From assembly GCA_032622095.1 (NCBI GenBank), contig CP136067.1, positions 178,902,556 to 178,966,555 of the forward strand: a DNA stretch of 64,000 bases, written 5' to 3'. The notes under the pieces are model-generated. The model was not told the DNA's origin, made no database searches, and worked only from the letters and a program-made list of their open reading frames with translations. Position numbers and translations under genes: made by a program. The DNA is from Siphonodentalium dalli. Its lineage: Eukaryota; Mollusca; Scaphopoda; Gadilida; Siphonodentaliidae. Within the stretch, counting starts at the first letter, position 1, and each line of letters begins with the position of its first letter. Shown in pieces: positions 44,684-56,314 of the stretch.

Positions 44684-45145
44684 ATGTGCCCCGCCATATC
44701 AAATCCAGTCGGAAGTCGGGATTTTTTTTACCCTGTGCCAATGCATTCTCTTAAATATGCGAGTCGATCATAGGTCGCCTCGCATATATAAGAGAATGCA
44801 TTGGCCTAACAATTTTTTATCATGTTTTTTAAATAAATGATTCTTACAATTTTTAGGACATAAAATAAAAAACATCCATTACGCTGCAGGGAGCCCCACA
44901 CATATATAGAAGCATATATAAGAGTGTCGTCTGCTCATGTTTGTCTGGGGCTCTGTGTGGGTGAAATTATAAAATTGTTAAATAATACAAGAACAAATTA
45001 TTAAAATTGTAAAAAATTGTTAGGCCAATGCATTCTCTTATATATGCGAGGCGACCTATGGTCGACTCGCATATATAAGAGAATGCATAGGCACAGGGTA
45101 AACAAAATCCCGAATTACGACTGGATTTGATATGGCGGGTCACAT
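44684..45145. mobile_element. MITE family A, copy 3
   Basis: Counterpart of 40534-40996 in duplication copy 2, with the same ends and palindromes. Confidence 0.85.
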
Positions 45146-45766
45146 ATGTCCTAGTTTTATTGTATGCGCTGCGTTAACAATAAAACATGCTGCTGGTTTT
45201 GTTCTATAGTTCAATTCACAGCCAATTGTCAGAAAACTTTCAGTCAGAAAATGTTTACATTCCATTGATTGATTTTCTCACCACAGAATGATAATTATGG
45301 GGTCGTCCTGTTCATCCGGCATCTATTGTTTCTAATAGGTGTTGCGGTAGGTGTCATAATCCTCAACATCATAGAGTTGCCTACTATAGTTTTTATCACA
45401 ATTGTCACTGGGAATTGGTGTTGATGTCGAATTTCGCGGGGGATTGGGCGATGATAATTATCATAATTATCGAGCACACTCGCCAACATAATTTGTCCCT
45501 ATTGTTTTATTCGAAAATAATGCGACCAACGAATGTATACACAATTCAATAATATCAATTTACTATAATTTATAGTTGTAAACTTTAAAAGTGGTGTCAT
45601 TTTCTTGGAAGCGCCGTGTAAACAATGTAGGCACAATTTGAGATAAAACCATTCAGCAGATGGTAAACACGAATTTAATCAAATTCTAGGACGCGAACAG
45701 ACGATGAAGACAATTTGTTGATGGCATTTTCCCACGATAACTATTTTACGACTATTCCAGCATTAA

Positions 45767-46107
45767 CCCTTTACCCAACAAACCGGCCAAAAACGGCCAA
45801 ATAAAGCTGCAAGAGCCTAAATTATCTTGGGCCTGTCTCAATAAAACCATACAAATATGGATATCATTGGAACCGGCTCATTGACCACATTGTGATGGTT
45901 ACAGTTATGCCCTGTGCCAATGCATTCTCTTATATGGTCGACTCGCATTTTTTTAACACTTTTTACCATTTTTTCTTACATTCTTTAACAATTTTATAAT
46001 TTTTAATGTGTTAAGCCAATGCATTCTCTTATATATGTTAGGCGACCTATGGTCGACTCGCATATATAAGAGAATGCATTGGCACATGGCCGTTGTTGGG
46101 TAAAGGG
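45767..46107. mobile_element. piggyBac-type MITE with TTAA duplication, copy 2
   Basis: Counterpart of 41618-42007, flanked by TTAA at 45763-45766 and 46108-46111. The left internal palindrome is mostly deleted. Confidence 0.82.
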
Positions 46108-47290
46108 TTAAATAGAGGCATATAAGCCATGAGGGTTGTATTGTCATTTTTGGGTGACCAGTGGTGATAGTGGTTAAATGTACAATGGTGGTGTTAGGTT
46201 CACTGTTGATTGTTCTCCAATAATGACATTTCGCGAGTTAAAACCAATGCAATGTAAACACAACTATCACAGTTGGTATATAATGCAATGTAAACACAAC
46301 TATCACAGTGATTTATCAACAAACACCACCAATACTGGCGGTAAGTTCCAATATGTTAGTTTGAATATGATTTTCTGAATATTGATCAATGTCTTGTCCT
46401 GTTCCACTGTTGGACTTGTATATGTAATTCCACTTTAACGGTAGTGTTTACCTAATAATGGTTTTGACATTCGAAATCTCAACATTGGTGATTATTATTA
46501 ATGTAAATAAGAACAGATAGTGTATTGTTCATGTGCTTGCTGATGGTAATTGTATTACAGGCTGTTGTGTTATTTCTTAATTAACCCACTTCGAATGCCT
46601 TACATCATTTTAGTTATAAACTGAATGAGTTAGTTAATCAGTAGTTAATATTGATTACCCCAATCTAATATAAACATCAAGCTATCAAATAATACAAATT
46701 ATGATTACTGTTAGATTCCTCTTTAATTCAAATATAGATTAAAATTGCTACCAGTTAAACAATATCCGATATATAGCTTGGAGTTCCTTGGAAATTCCAA
46801 TTTTTGTCTGGTTCAAATGTGCAGTTGGCCACGATGATCCAGTCGGAAGTTTGATATATCAAACAGAGACCCAAAAACGAAACCAAAGCGCAAGACAATT
46901 ACATGAATATTCTGACAAATGGACATGCCGTAAATTTGTAAGTTTAGAACTTACCAATTTCCATCAATAAATTATTTCAGTTATGAATCCAGGAATCGTC
47001 CACAATGGCGTTGCATTGCCCATTATCTTTTCAATAAATATCCAATGTATTTTCGCTGCTTCATTCCTCAATATATAGTATCTGTTAGCAACCAAACCAC
47101 GTGTTCTAATCGATGTGTGCATTATACAAACAATAAAAGTATGAGTCAACATCTGCAACGAAACCACGTATAATTTATACGCCCACTGCACAGCTGGATT
47201 CATTATGTGGGGAAATTATATGACGGATACGTTGTAAGCCATTATGTTTGGTTTTAGTGGGTCTTTACACACATATATCTCAATGTTTAT

Positions 47291-48760
47291 TCAATTGTGA
47301 TGAGCTGCAAATGTCTCGAGAATGTGCGACTGAAAGTGTAGACGAGTGGTGATAATATACAGTTATCGCCCGCGATTGAGTGAGACACGGGGATTTGTCG
47401 CCCGCTCGAGACCTGGAATGTCACCCGAGGGCCGTTCTGACAAAGGAGTACACACGAACCCCCTTAATAGCAGGCAAAAATGCGCGCATTTATTCTTTAA
47501 TCCAGTTCGAAAAGTTAATTTTATGTTGGAATCATCGCTATTTAGAAAATAAAACATTCATAATCTGGATCAATTAACAGACCCGTCATTCGCGCAGCTA
47601 TTCTTCGGTCAGTGTGCTGGTTGCATGGTGGAAATCGGTTCACGGAAAGAGGAGCAAAGCAATTTCGAAGTAGCCATGCAACGAAATGTTCGGTTTCGTT
47701 TCAAATTTTAATGGCCGTGAAGACGCCGACAGACGTGTTCATTTCCAGATTGCTAAAATGTGAAACTAACACGTTGTAGTGGTGCAAAAAGAATTTGACA
47801 TATGTCACAGATTGTTACGCAACATACGGGTATTCTCTGAAGTCTGAGGAATGTATTGAAGAAAAGAAATAGTCAATTGATAAACAGCAAAGAGTGGCTA
47901 TTTGATCAAGCACATAAACGTAGTTGTAACGTATGTACATCGTTTGTGCAATTGTCTGCAGCAAATACCAACTGCATAATAAGGTTTATCTATTTGTCCC
48001 ACGGTCTTTATTATTGATATAAAAAGGTCCAATATGAATATTACACCTTATAACAGATATGTGTCTGTGATAACGCCATTTATACATAGCGTGCTTTCAT
48101 AGCAAATAAAAAAACACACAATTATGCATATTAGCAAACACCACAGTTCGCGGTTGTTATGAAACAGTGGGGTTTATAAAAACAGTGTTTTTCGAAATTA
48201 TCAGAGAGCTGTCAGAGAATCTCTGCGTGGTGAGTTCTTCGTAGTTCTATGTTTGCTGGTAACAGCTGAGCGGTCAATAACTGAGGCAATGTTACCCTCG
48301 TGGGTAATATGGTGATTTATCGCCCGCCATGTGACGCACTCTCAGTCAATCAGAAGAGAGGAAAATGGAGTGAAGGATAACAATAAGATTTCATTTTCTT
48401 TTCACTGGACTGGAGCGGAGGCTGGCGCCGGTAAATTAATGACTCTAATTTGTCAACAATAGACTATTAATGGATTAATTTATATGGTATGTACATGTAT
48501 TTACTATTTATCTTGACAATTCCTCGAGTCAAAATATTATAGTATGCCGTTGGCTTTGTGGATATGATTTCAGCGGATATGATGTCCATGTTTATTTACA
48601 TCGCATGCCTTTTGAGTCACGTGAAAATTAAACTATTTTTCTTTTAAATATTGCGGTGTGAATTTGTGTCATGTCACGTAAATCTGAAACTCATGAGTCA
48701 TGTTAAATCGTGTCTTGATAAATACTAAAATAACAGATGATTGAGTATTCAAAGCTGTTG
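47291..48760. other. Intergenic, no gene seen
   Basis: Short overlapping frames at 47346-47577 lie in a GC-richer patch but show no domain. No other feature was found. Confidence 0.4.
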
Positions 48761-48762
48761 AC

Positions 48763-50584
48763 CATAGACATCATTGATGATCTCTATGGGACGCCAAATT
48801 CAAATTGACATTTAATAGACAATTGCGCTTAAGCGCACTAAGGAATCTCTAATATCTAGATCTTCCCTTATTGCACTTAAGCGCAATAAGGGATTCCTTA
48901 TTGCGTTAATGCGCAATAAGACATTACTTAAGCGCAACTACATCCTTATTGAGCTTAAGTGCAATTAATATCTCCCTTATGAGATCACCCCTCTGCACAT
49001 AGTAGAATTACATGTATCCTATATTTGTTCCACCCATTGTACCATGGACTATACCATTTGAATTATAGGGACTTTATGTAGTGTGGCTAATTGAGCTTAA
49101 ACGCAATAAGGAATATTCCTTATTGCGCTGAAGCACAATTAGCTCTTATTGCGCTTAAGTGCAATAAGAATGTTGCAATAAGAATATTCCTTATTGTGCT
49201 TAAGCGAAATAAGATACTTATTATTGTGCTTAAGCGCAATAAGCGATTCCTTACAGTGCTTAAGCGCAATTAGTTATTCCTGAATCCTTATTGCACTTAA
49301 GCGCAATTAAATATTTCCTTATTGCACTTACGCGCAATTAGAGATTCCCTTATTGCGCTTTCCCTGCTGTGCTTTTAAAAGGTCAATTATTTATTAAATG
49401 TCAATTTGGCTTCCCATAGATCTCACGCAGTCAATTATTCAATGTTATTTTTTAACATTTTGAATTACAATTAAAAACATTTGTTATAGTAAATTGTATT
49501 TTAACTATTGTTATTGTCCTTATTCCCCATACATCATGTGTACATATTTTATGATATACTAGTACTATTAGTACTCGTAGTAGTTAATACCACACTACTG
49601 TCAATATTCTAACATGTTTAGTTACAAGACCATAATGTTAATTGCTATTACTATTTGATGTGTACATGTACTGTACATCAGTCATCAATTAACAAGAAAT
49701 TCAATTAATTGAGGAAAAACACTCACTGTCCCCAGTGGTATTGATAAGCTATTGGAGGGTCTTCCACTTCGCATGCAAAATAGCAAAATATTATTAATTG
49801 ATGACTGATGTACATGTACAGTACACACATAGTAATAACAATTAACGTTATGATTTGAAACTAACCATGATAGGATATTGACAGTAAGGTGGTATTATCT
49901 ACTACGAGTGGTATTAGTAATAATAGTACCATTCTAGCATACTATATGTGTACATGATGTATGGGAAATATTAAAGGACAAAACAATAGTTACAATACAA
50001 TTAGCATTTTGTTTTTAATTAATCGCAAGAAGAGCTAATTGCGCTTAAGCACAATAAGGGAATCTCTATTGTGATTAAGCGCAATAAGGATATATTTAAC
50101 TGTGCTTAAGCGCAATAATGGAATTTACAAATTGGGCTTATATAATAAAACCCAATAAGGAATCTCTTAATAAGGAATATATTATATATAGAACATAAAC
50201 TGCCTATAATTCAGGTGGTTTAGTCCATCTCCATGGTACAATGGGTGGAACAAATATAGGATTATTCTACTATTTGCACAAGGGTGATCTAATGAGAGAG
50301 ATATTAATTGCGCTTAAGTGCAATATTGATGTAATTTCGCTTACGTGTAATAAGGAATGTCTTATTACACTTAAGCGCAATAATAATATTCCTTATTGCA
50401 CAGGAATATCACATTGTGCTTAAGCGCAATAAGGTATCTCTAACTGCGCTTAAGCACAATGACTGAAGGAATATTCTTATTGGGCTTGAGCTCAATTAGA
50501 GATTCCTTAAGTTATTGCAGTTAATCGAAATTGTCTATTAAATGTCAAGTTGGTTTCCCATAGAGATCATCAACGATGTCTATG
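48763..50584. mobile_element. 1.8-kb inverted-repeat element with many GCGCTTAAGCGC palindromes
   Basis: The outer ends are inverted (CATAGACATC, then TTGATGATCTCTATGGG). Matching inverted blocks occur further in, for example CAATGGGTGGAACAAATATA near 50240 against its complement near 49025, and a central pair around 49660 and 49800. Both arms are packed with the palindrome TTATTGCGCTTAAGCGCAA in many variants. There is no transposase and no clear target duplication. It behaves like a large foldback transposable element. Confidence 0.75.
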
Positions 50585-50869
50585 CGCAAGGGACCTACGC
50601 CAGTCTTCTCTGTTGGGATTCCAATTGTTGGCTTATTAAATATGCACATATGTTTAAGATACAGTCGTGCGCGAAGCGCGCTCCCGTAGGTCGGATTTTG
50701 GATCCCAGTGAATTAAAATATCATTGAAATAATCGGTTCCCCCCCCCCATCCAATAAACATCCATATATTGAATATACATGTTTTTGGAGCAGAATTAGA
50801 TAGTCCATATTGGACGCCATCATGGAATTTAATTTTTTATTTAATTTTCACACATAGTTATTAGTTATG

Positions 50870-51175
50870 TGGATGGCGTTATCATTAAACATCACACCCG
50901 TATATTGATTATGTGGATAGAGTTATCATTAAACCTCACATCCTTATATTGGTTACAGTAATGCCCAAAGTAATTGACCACTTAACCACAGCAGAATTAT
51001 TGGTAATTTTTCAGGATTTCAAATCCTGAAAAATTACCCATAATTCTGCTGTGGTTAAGTTGTCAATTACTTTGGACATTACTGTATGTGGATGGAGTTA
51101 TCATTACACCTCACATCCTTATATTGGTTAGGTTATGTAGATGTGAGTTATCATTAAACCTCACATCAGTGTGTT
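50870..51175. repeat. Minisatellite of about 47-50 bp, interrupted by a MITE
   Basis: Units containing GTTATCATTAAACCTCACAT and CTTATATTGGTTA lie on both sides of the hairpin MITE at 50956-51084. Confidence 0.75.
50956..51084. mobile_element. 129-bp hairpin MITE with TA duplication (Tc1/mariner type)
   Basis: A near-perfect palindrome beginning CAGTAATG and ending CATTACTG, flanked by TA on each side (50954-50955 and 51085-51086). The TA target and full-length hairpin fit a mariner-derived MITE. Confidence 0.82.
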
Positions 51176-51429
51176 GGGGATTTTGGACCTTGACTTGGGA
51201 CCTTTGGTTTTTAACGCAACAAATGCGATTACACTTTATACACAAGTTTCTTGGATAAGATGAGTTTGAAGCCTGCTTACATTTCGAAATGTTGTCAGTT
51301 TTGTATCTTCTGCAGCAGAACTCGGCATGTTGAAGCAAAAGTTACAAGAGATAAAATATGTACGTAACGAGACTATAATACAAATGAAAAAATAAATTGA
51401 GGGAGGAGTGGGCGATACAGGGAACTAAG

Positions 51430-52190
51430 GGTTGAACAGATATAAATTTGTAGAGCGATAACGACCAATGTTGACATATCATGCATCTCAACTCTACTGT
51501 TGCAACAAGGCTATAAAATGGGGGGGGGGGGGTGTCATAATGTTAGTTATCTCTATATAGTGCCAGAATAGTCATTTATGGACTTCTATAGTGGTACAAT
51601 GCAAATTGGAATCAAATGATAAAAATATGGATACGGTATACGGATGAAAATAAAAATAATAATTTAGGCCGGGATTAGATGTTGGGTTGGTTAAATAGAC
51701 TCGGAGAAAAAGGGGAACGATGAACTGACATAAATTAGTAGAGCGATAGCGATCAATGTTGCCATGTGATGCATCGCGACTGTACTGTAGCGGCAATGAT
51801 ATAAAATTGGGGGGGGGTCTGAAATTATCTCTATCTCTATAGATGGCACCAGGATTATATAGAAAGGAATAGCAATTGATATACGTATACCGTATACTAT
51901 AGTAATACCATAGACATATAAGTACAAGTATCACATGATAAAATATTACGTAACTTGACTATAGCGATGAAAAAAAAAAAATTTGGACCGGGATTAGAGG
52001 TTCGGTTGGTTATATGTGGATAATTGGATATGGAATTCATACCGATGAGACGATAAAAATTAGTGGAGCGATAAAGACAATGTTGACACTTAGTCAGGCG
52101 GTTGATACGATAGACCGAAATAAATTTGTCGGGTGATAATGACCAATGTTGACGTATAAAGTAACGTGACTGTACTGTCGCACAATTATC
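51430..52190. repeat. Degenerate tandem repeat with GAGCGATAACGACCAATGTT words
   Basis: Related units begin near 51433, 51721, 52047 and 52113. Two include a G-rich run (51520 and 51805). The short frames on the minus strand are repeat artefacts. Confidence 0.6.
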
Positions 52191-52261
52191 ATGTAGAACC
52201 TGTCAAATATGGACTCTGGTGGCCAATATGGAACAGTTCAGAAAACATTTGCAGGGCCCTA

Positions 52262-52795
52262 AAATTTATTTAACATGGGATCTGCCATTAAAATTGATTT
52301 ATGTCGATAAAATTCTTATTTTTCAAAATTTTAAACTAAAACTTGGTGTGTCTGTGTGGAATACTTATATATTCCTAAAATGACAGGGTACAGCACGTAA
52401 TTACTTTTTAGATGGAAGAAATTATTTTTTTTCGATGATAAATTTTAACATGGGATTTGCTATTCAAATCGATTTATGTCGATAAAACTCTTATTTTTCA
52501 AAATTTTAAGCTGAGACTTGGTGTGTCTGCGTGGAATACTTATATATTCCTAAAATGACAGGGTACAGCACGTAATTATTTTTTAGATGGAAGAAATTAT
52601 TTTTTTTCGATGATAAATTTTAACACGGGATATTCCCATTCAAATCGATTTATGTCGATAAAACTGTTATTTTTCAAAATTTTAAGCTGAGACTGAGGTA
52701 TGTCTGCGTGGAATACTTATATATTCCTAAAATGACAGGGCCCAGCACGTAATTATCTTTTAGATGGAAGAAATTGATTTGTTTCCATGATAAAA
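52262..52795. repeat. Three tandem units of about 177 bp
   Basis: Units start near 52267, 52444 and 52620. Each contains GATTTATGTCGATAAAA, ATACTTATATATTCCTAAAA and AGCACGTAATTA. Confidence 0.92.
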
Positions 52796-54490
52796 ATCGA
52801 GCGTGTACTGTGCCGCAGGCAGTGTCAGTGTGCGCTCAAAATGTAAACAACTTTCTCAAGTGTCGTTTTGGTCAACATATCGCTTTCTCGACGAGGAGAT
52901 CTGATCCGAATAATAGCTAAGATGTATTTAGATATAATTATTGAAAGAATTTGACCGATTATTGTGCATTTTGAGAGAATCGAGTGGAGAAAACGTTTAG
53001 TCAAACACGCGAATTCTGCCAATTACAGTTGCAGACGAGCGCTGTCAGAATCAGATAATACAGATTGACAACAAATGCAGGCCTGAAACTCACCTTTTTG
53101 GGAGGTAAATCCCACTTATTAGATATAAAAACAATCCTTCCTAAGCACATTCCACAAGTTTTTAATATCTTAGGACACAGTAACAGTCAAAATGAATGAA
53201 TTTAAATCACGATTCCGAGACGAAGCGAGACATGTACTGTGTACGATTTTTGACTCATTTTGAGGCGCCTTGTTTTCGATGACGTCATTTGCGTTGCCCC
53301 ACAACCTTAACCCTTTCCAATCCAGCGGCATTTCAATTGGTTGAAATTAAAAATTTCTCAAGTTCCAGCTCAACCTGAATCTAGTTACCCAATTGGTAGA
53401 AATACTTTAGCAGTAATTCTTAGTTTAATGAGTTATAACTCTAATTTTATTGACGATATGATCTCAACAGCATAATATGAAACAGTTTATGGCGGTGTTA
53501 TCCAAACGTGTGCTTTGATAATGATTATAATTTTATTTTGCCATCAAACGTCAGTGCAGCTCAGCAGAAACGCATAGACACTAGTTCAGTTCAGCAGAAA
53601 CGCATGAGTCCTACGATTATAGTACACCCACTGGACGCGCTTCGCGCGTCGGTCAGTGGGTGAAAAAAATGATCTTTTTATAATGTGTTGAATTTAGTTT
53701 AAACTTACAAAAAAATGCCTGGTTGAATATCTACCATATGGTGGGTCGTTCCCACCCTCAAGCTGTTGATGTCATTGAGACATTCAATGTTATTTTGCTA
53801 TTTTGCATGCGAAGAGGTAGACTGCTTGAGACCTCGTGGTAGATACATTCACTCCAGGCATTCAACTTTTTGGATCTAAACTTTGACAATTTAGCCAAAC
53901 ACATTATTTTCATATCAGTGATGATTTATGACACATCATTTCTTACTGTGGTGTATGAGGACCGGATACAGGTAGCTTAAATTAAAGACTTTAAAAAGCC
54001 CGACGAAGATCGTTTGTGATGATATGAATATAAATTTATTTCACTTTCAGGGAAATATGTTAGCTACTCAGAGAAATAAGCTACGTACAAGTTAAAGGGC
54101 ATATGTCAACATGACCGACATTCATGGCATTTGCAGATTACTTCATCCAGTAGAATGGTACTATAAAAGTATCACACTGTGTTCATGAGTGAGCCACTTA
54201 ACGGGGCAGCACCTACTGCGTGCTAAAACTATATTTTAAACAGTTTATATTTTGGCATATATCTACACGTACATGTACATCCAAGTTATAAATTTTTCTA
54301 TCCCTATTTTTATTTTTATGAATAAGCTATAAAACCAGCTACCTATCGCATTAATTTTCAGTTGTCCATGTCATGTAACAAATAAGCATAACAGGTATAT
54401 ATCATTTCATCATTCATTATTTGTAAGACAGTTTTTCTAACTGGGACCCACTTATAATTCTAACACTATAAATATCCATGGTACCACATT
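52796..54490. other. Intergenic; one small imperfect inverted repeat
   Basis: A GC-rich hyphenated palindrome lies at about 53624-53665 (CCCACTG to CAGTGGG around CGCGCTTCGCGCG). A small inverted pair with TGCCTGG lies at about 53713-53865. That pair includes TTTTGCTATTTTGCATGCGA, also found in complement near 49790. No gene is recognised. Confidence 0.45.
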
Positions 54491-54500
54491 ATGACATTAA

Positions 54501-54794
54501 TTATACGGTGCTAGTCTGTGTTGACAGTGGTTTAAGAAGGGGCAACTTGATGCACTGGAGAATATTTTTATATTCCATATACTCTGACAAATTTTTCAAG
54601 CAACTGAATTTGAATTCATAATTGGATGACACTCTGTTGAGACACTTCTGACAGATGGAAGCAGTCGCCGGTAATTTCTCAACAGATGCACCGAACAAAG
54701 ATGTTAGCTTCCGACGCATGTCTTCTTTATTACACTTAGTATTGTTCAATTTAAAACATCGCGATTTGTCTGATGTCAAGCAGGGAAAACACAC
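54501..54794 (-). CDS. Possible ZAD-like zinc-finger exon
   Basis: A 97-codon frame with the pattern CFPCLTS ... LTSLFG ... LPATASICQKCLNRV ... EFKFSCLKNLSEYM. The two CxxC pairs, the LFG helix and the Pro-x-x-x-x-Ile-Cys-x-x-Cys spacing resemble the ZAD/ZAD-like N-terminal zinc module of animal zinc-finger and transposon-derived proteins. No downstream zinc fingers or clear splice partners were found, so it may be an isolated exon or a relic. The start is uncertain: the first ATG was not verified and the exon could open further upstream. Confidence 0.35.
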   Translation of the reverse strand: MCFPCLTSDKSRCFKLNNTKCNKEDMRRKLTSLFGASVEKLPATASICQKCLNRVSSNYEFKFSCLKNLSEYMEYKNILQCIKLPLLKPLSTQTSTV

Positions 54795-54959
54795 GGTTTT
54801 GACTGGGAGTTGAAAAGCCCGCTGACATTTTGAATGGGACTCCCCATTCTAAATATAGAGGTATCGGTCCGCATAGTTAAAAACAGTACCACCCTTCGGG
54901 CAGTGCTATGTCGCAGTGATAACAGAGAGGGCGCTGTATGGTGTTTGCCAACTTGCATT

Positions 54960-55735
54960 AATCTGGTGCAATCTTTTTCAAATGAACTATTCCAATTATC
55001 TGTTCGCTAATATTATAACAACGGGTGCATTGGGTGGTGGTAAATGCATAGCCAAGCATCTGAGTCATTTCTTATATCTTTATCTTTGATGGGTAGGGTT
55101 CCCTATTCCGAAGGTTTATTGTTCCGAATGTTCGCTATTCCGAAGTTTCGCTATTCCGAAGGTTTTCTAATCTGGGCTTATTTAACCAGATATTTTATCA
55201 AAATTTGCACCCCCCCACAAAAACCACACGAGGAATGAAAAATACTATTACGCTAGTATTCACATATAGTAGGGCCTACATTTATAGTAACCACAACGCG
55301 CCGCAGGCGCGTTGTTGCTTTTCAAGTTTAGGCGTGAATGACGTCATTAATTTTTACAATATAATGAAACAGAATTTCGACGCGATGAAAAACGGCGCAC
55401 AAAAATGGGTTAAAAATCACGTGACTTCCGCTCCGCTTTCGCACAGCATCCTGGGAACAATAATATCCCAAAAGAAATGGTGAAATCACAGAATCGGAAG
55501 TGGACCAACGGGATGGTTATGAAATTGCCAACTTCAGTTTTTCTGAACAATTCCTATGTGATTTAGGCCTGTAGATTAGTTTCATTTTGACCAATTTCGT
55601 TGGTTAGCTGAAAGAAAACCAGCGAAGACGTCATGACATGGTCCATGACGTCATTTACGTCATTTGGCTTTTGGGCCAGAATCCAGACACATTTGGTCTC
55701 TACCGGAAACACTGATTTCACATCACTAGACTATA
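54960..55735. repeat. Short CTATTCCGAAGG repeats and flanking intergenic DNA
   Basis: Near 55093-55170 four units of about 17 bp read CTATTCCGAAGG(T) with variants. A GC-rich palindrome ACAACGCGCCGCAGGCGCGT lies near 55292-55312. Nothing else is seen. Confidence 0.55.
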
Positions 55736-55739
55736 GACG

Positions 55740-56205
55740 CAATTATATATACGAAGTGGCTTTAGCACTGAGGGCTCAAGAACGGTATGCCGCTCTTTAG
55801 CGATGAGGGCTAAGGACTCAGTAAGGAGCGGTATACGGCTCTTTATAGTCGGACACTGGAGATCGAGCAGTACGGATGATAATGTAAGACCGTTCTTTAT
55901 CGCGCCAGGACCACGTATAGCTAAATATTGGTATATCCCGATGTACACCACTCCTGTGCCCCGTTCTTTGACGTTTGTCACTGAATAGCAGTATACCGTT
56001 CTTTAGTGCCAGCGCTGAAGAGCGGTAGGCCCATACCGTTCCTTGATACCAACCGCTAAAGAGCGGTATAGCCTACCGTTCTTAAGCGTATCAGACCCAT
56101 AAAGATGAAGAGTGGTATACCACTCTTTAGCGTTTGGTACTAAAGAACGGTATTGCGTGTCAGGCCCATATAGCTAAAGAGCGATATACTGCTCTTAAGC
56201 CACGG
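55740..56205. repeat. Cluster of short inverted repeats of AAGAGCGGTATACCG type
   Basis: Many short copies in both orientations of GAGCGGTATA and TACCGTTCTTTAG, separated by variable spacers. No coding capacity is evident. Confidence 0.7.
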
Positions 56206-56314
56206 CCTTATATATACACATACACGCTTTATTGACCGTACTAACACGGGACATAAATAGAGGCTCTATCAGCGTATAACCGCTTTTGTTAGAAGTTAGG
56301 AAACAATATATTTA

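Larger units (their letters stand above)
43636..47290. repeat. Segmental tandem duplication, copy 2
   Basis: This is the second copy of the unit at 39245-43615. It is shorter because of deletions near 45930 and 46250 and the lack of the inner 240-bp duplication in its Helitron-like repeat. Confidence 0.9.

Noticed and set aside
47346-47577. Overlapping frames in a GC-richer patch
   Set aside because: Three frames and both strands are open over a short distance, none with a domain or splice context.
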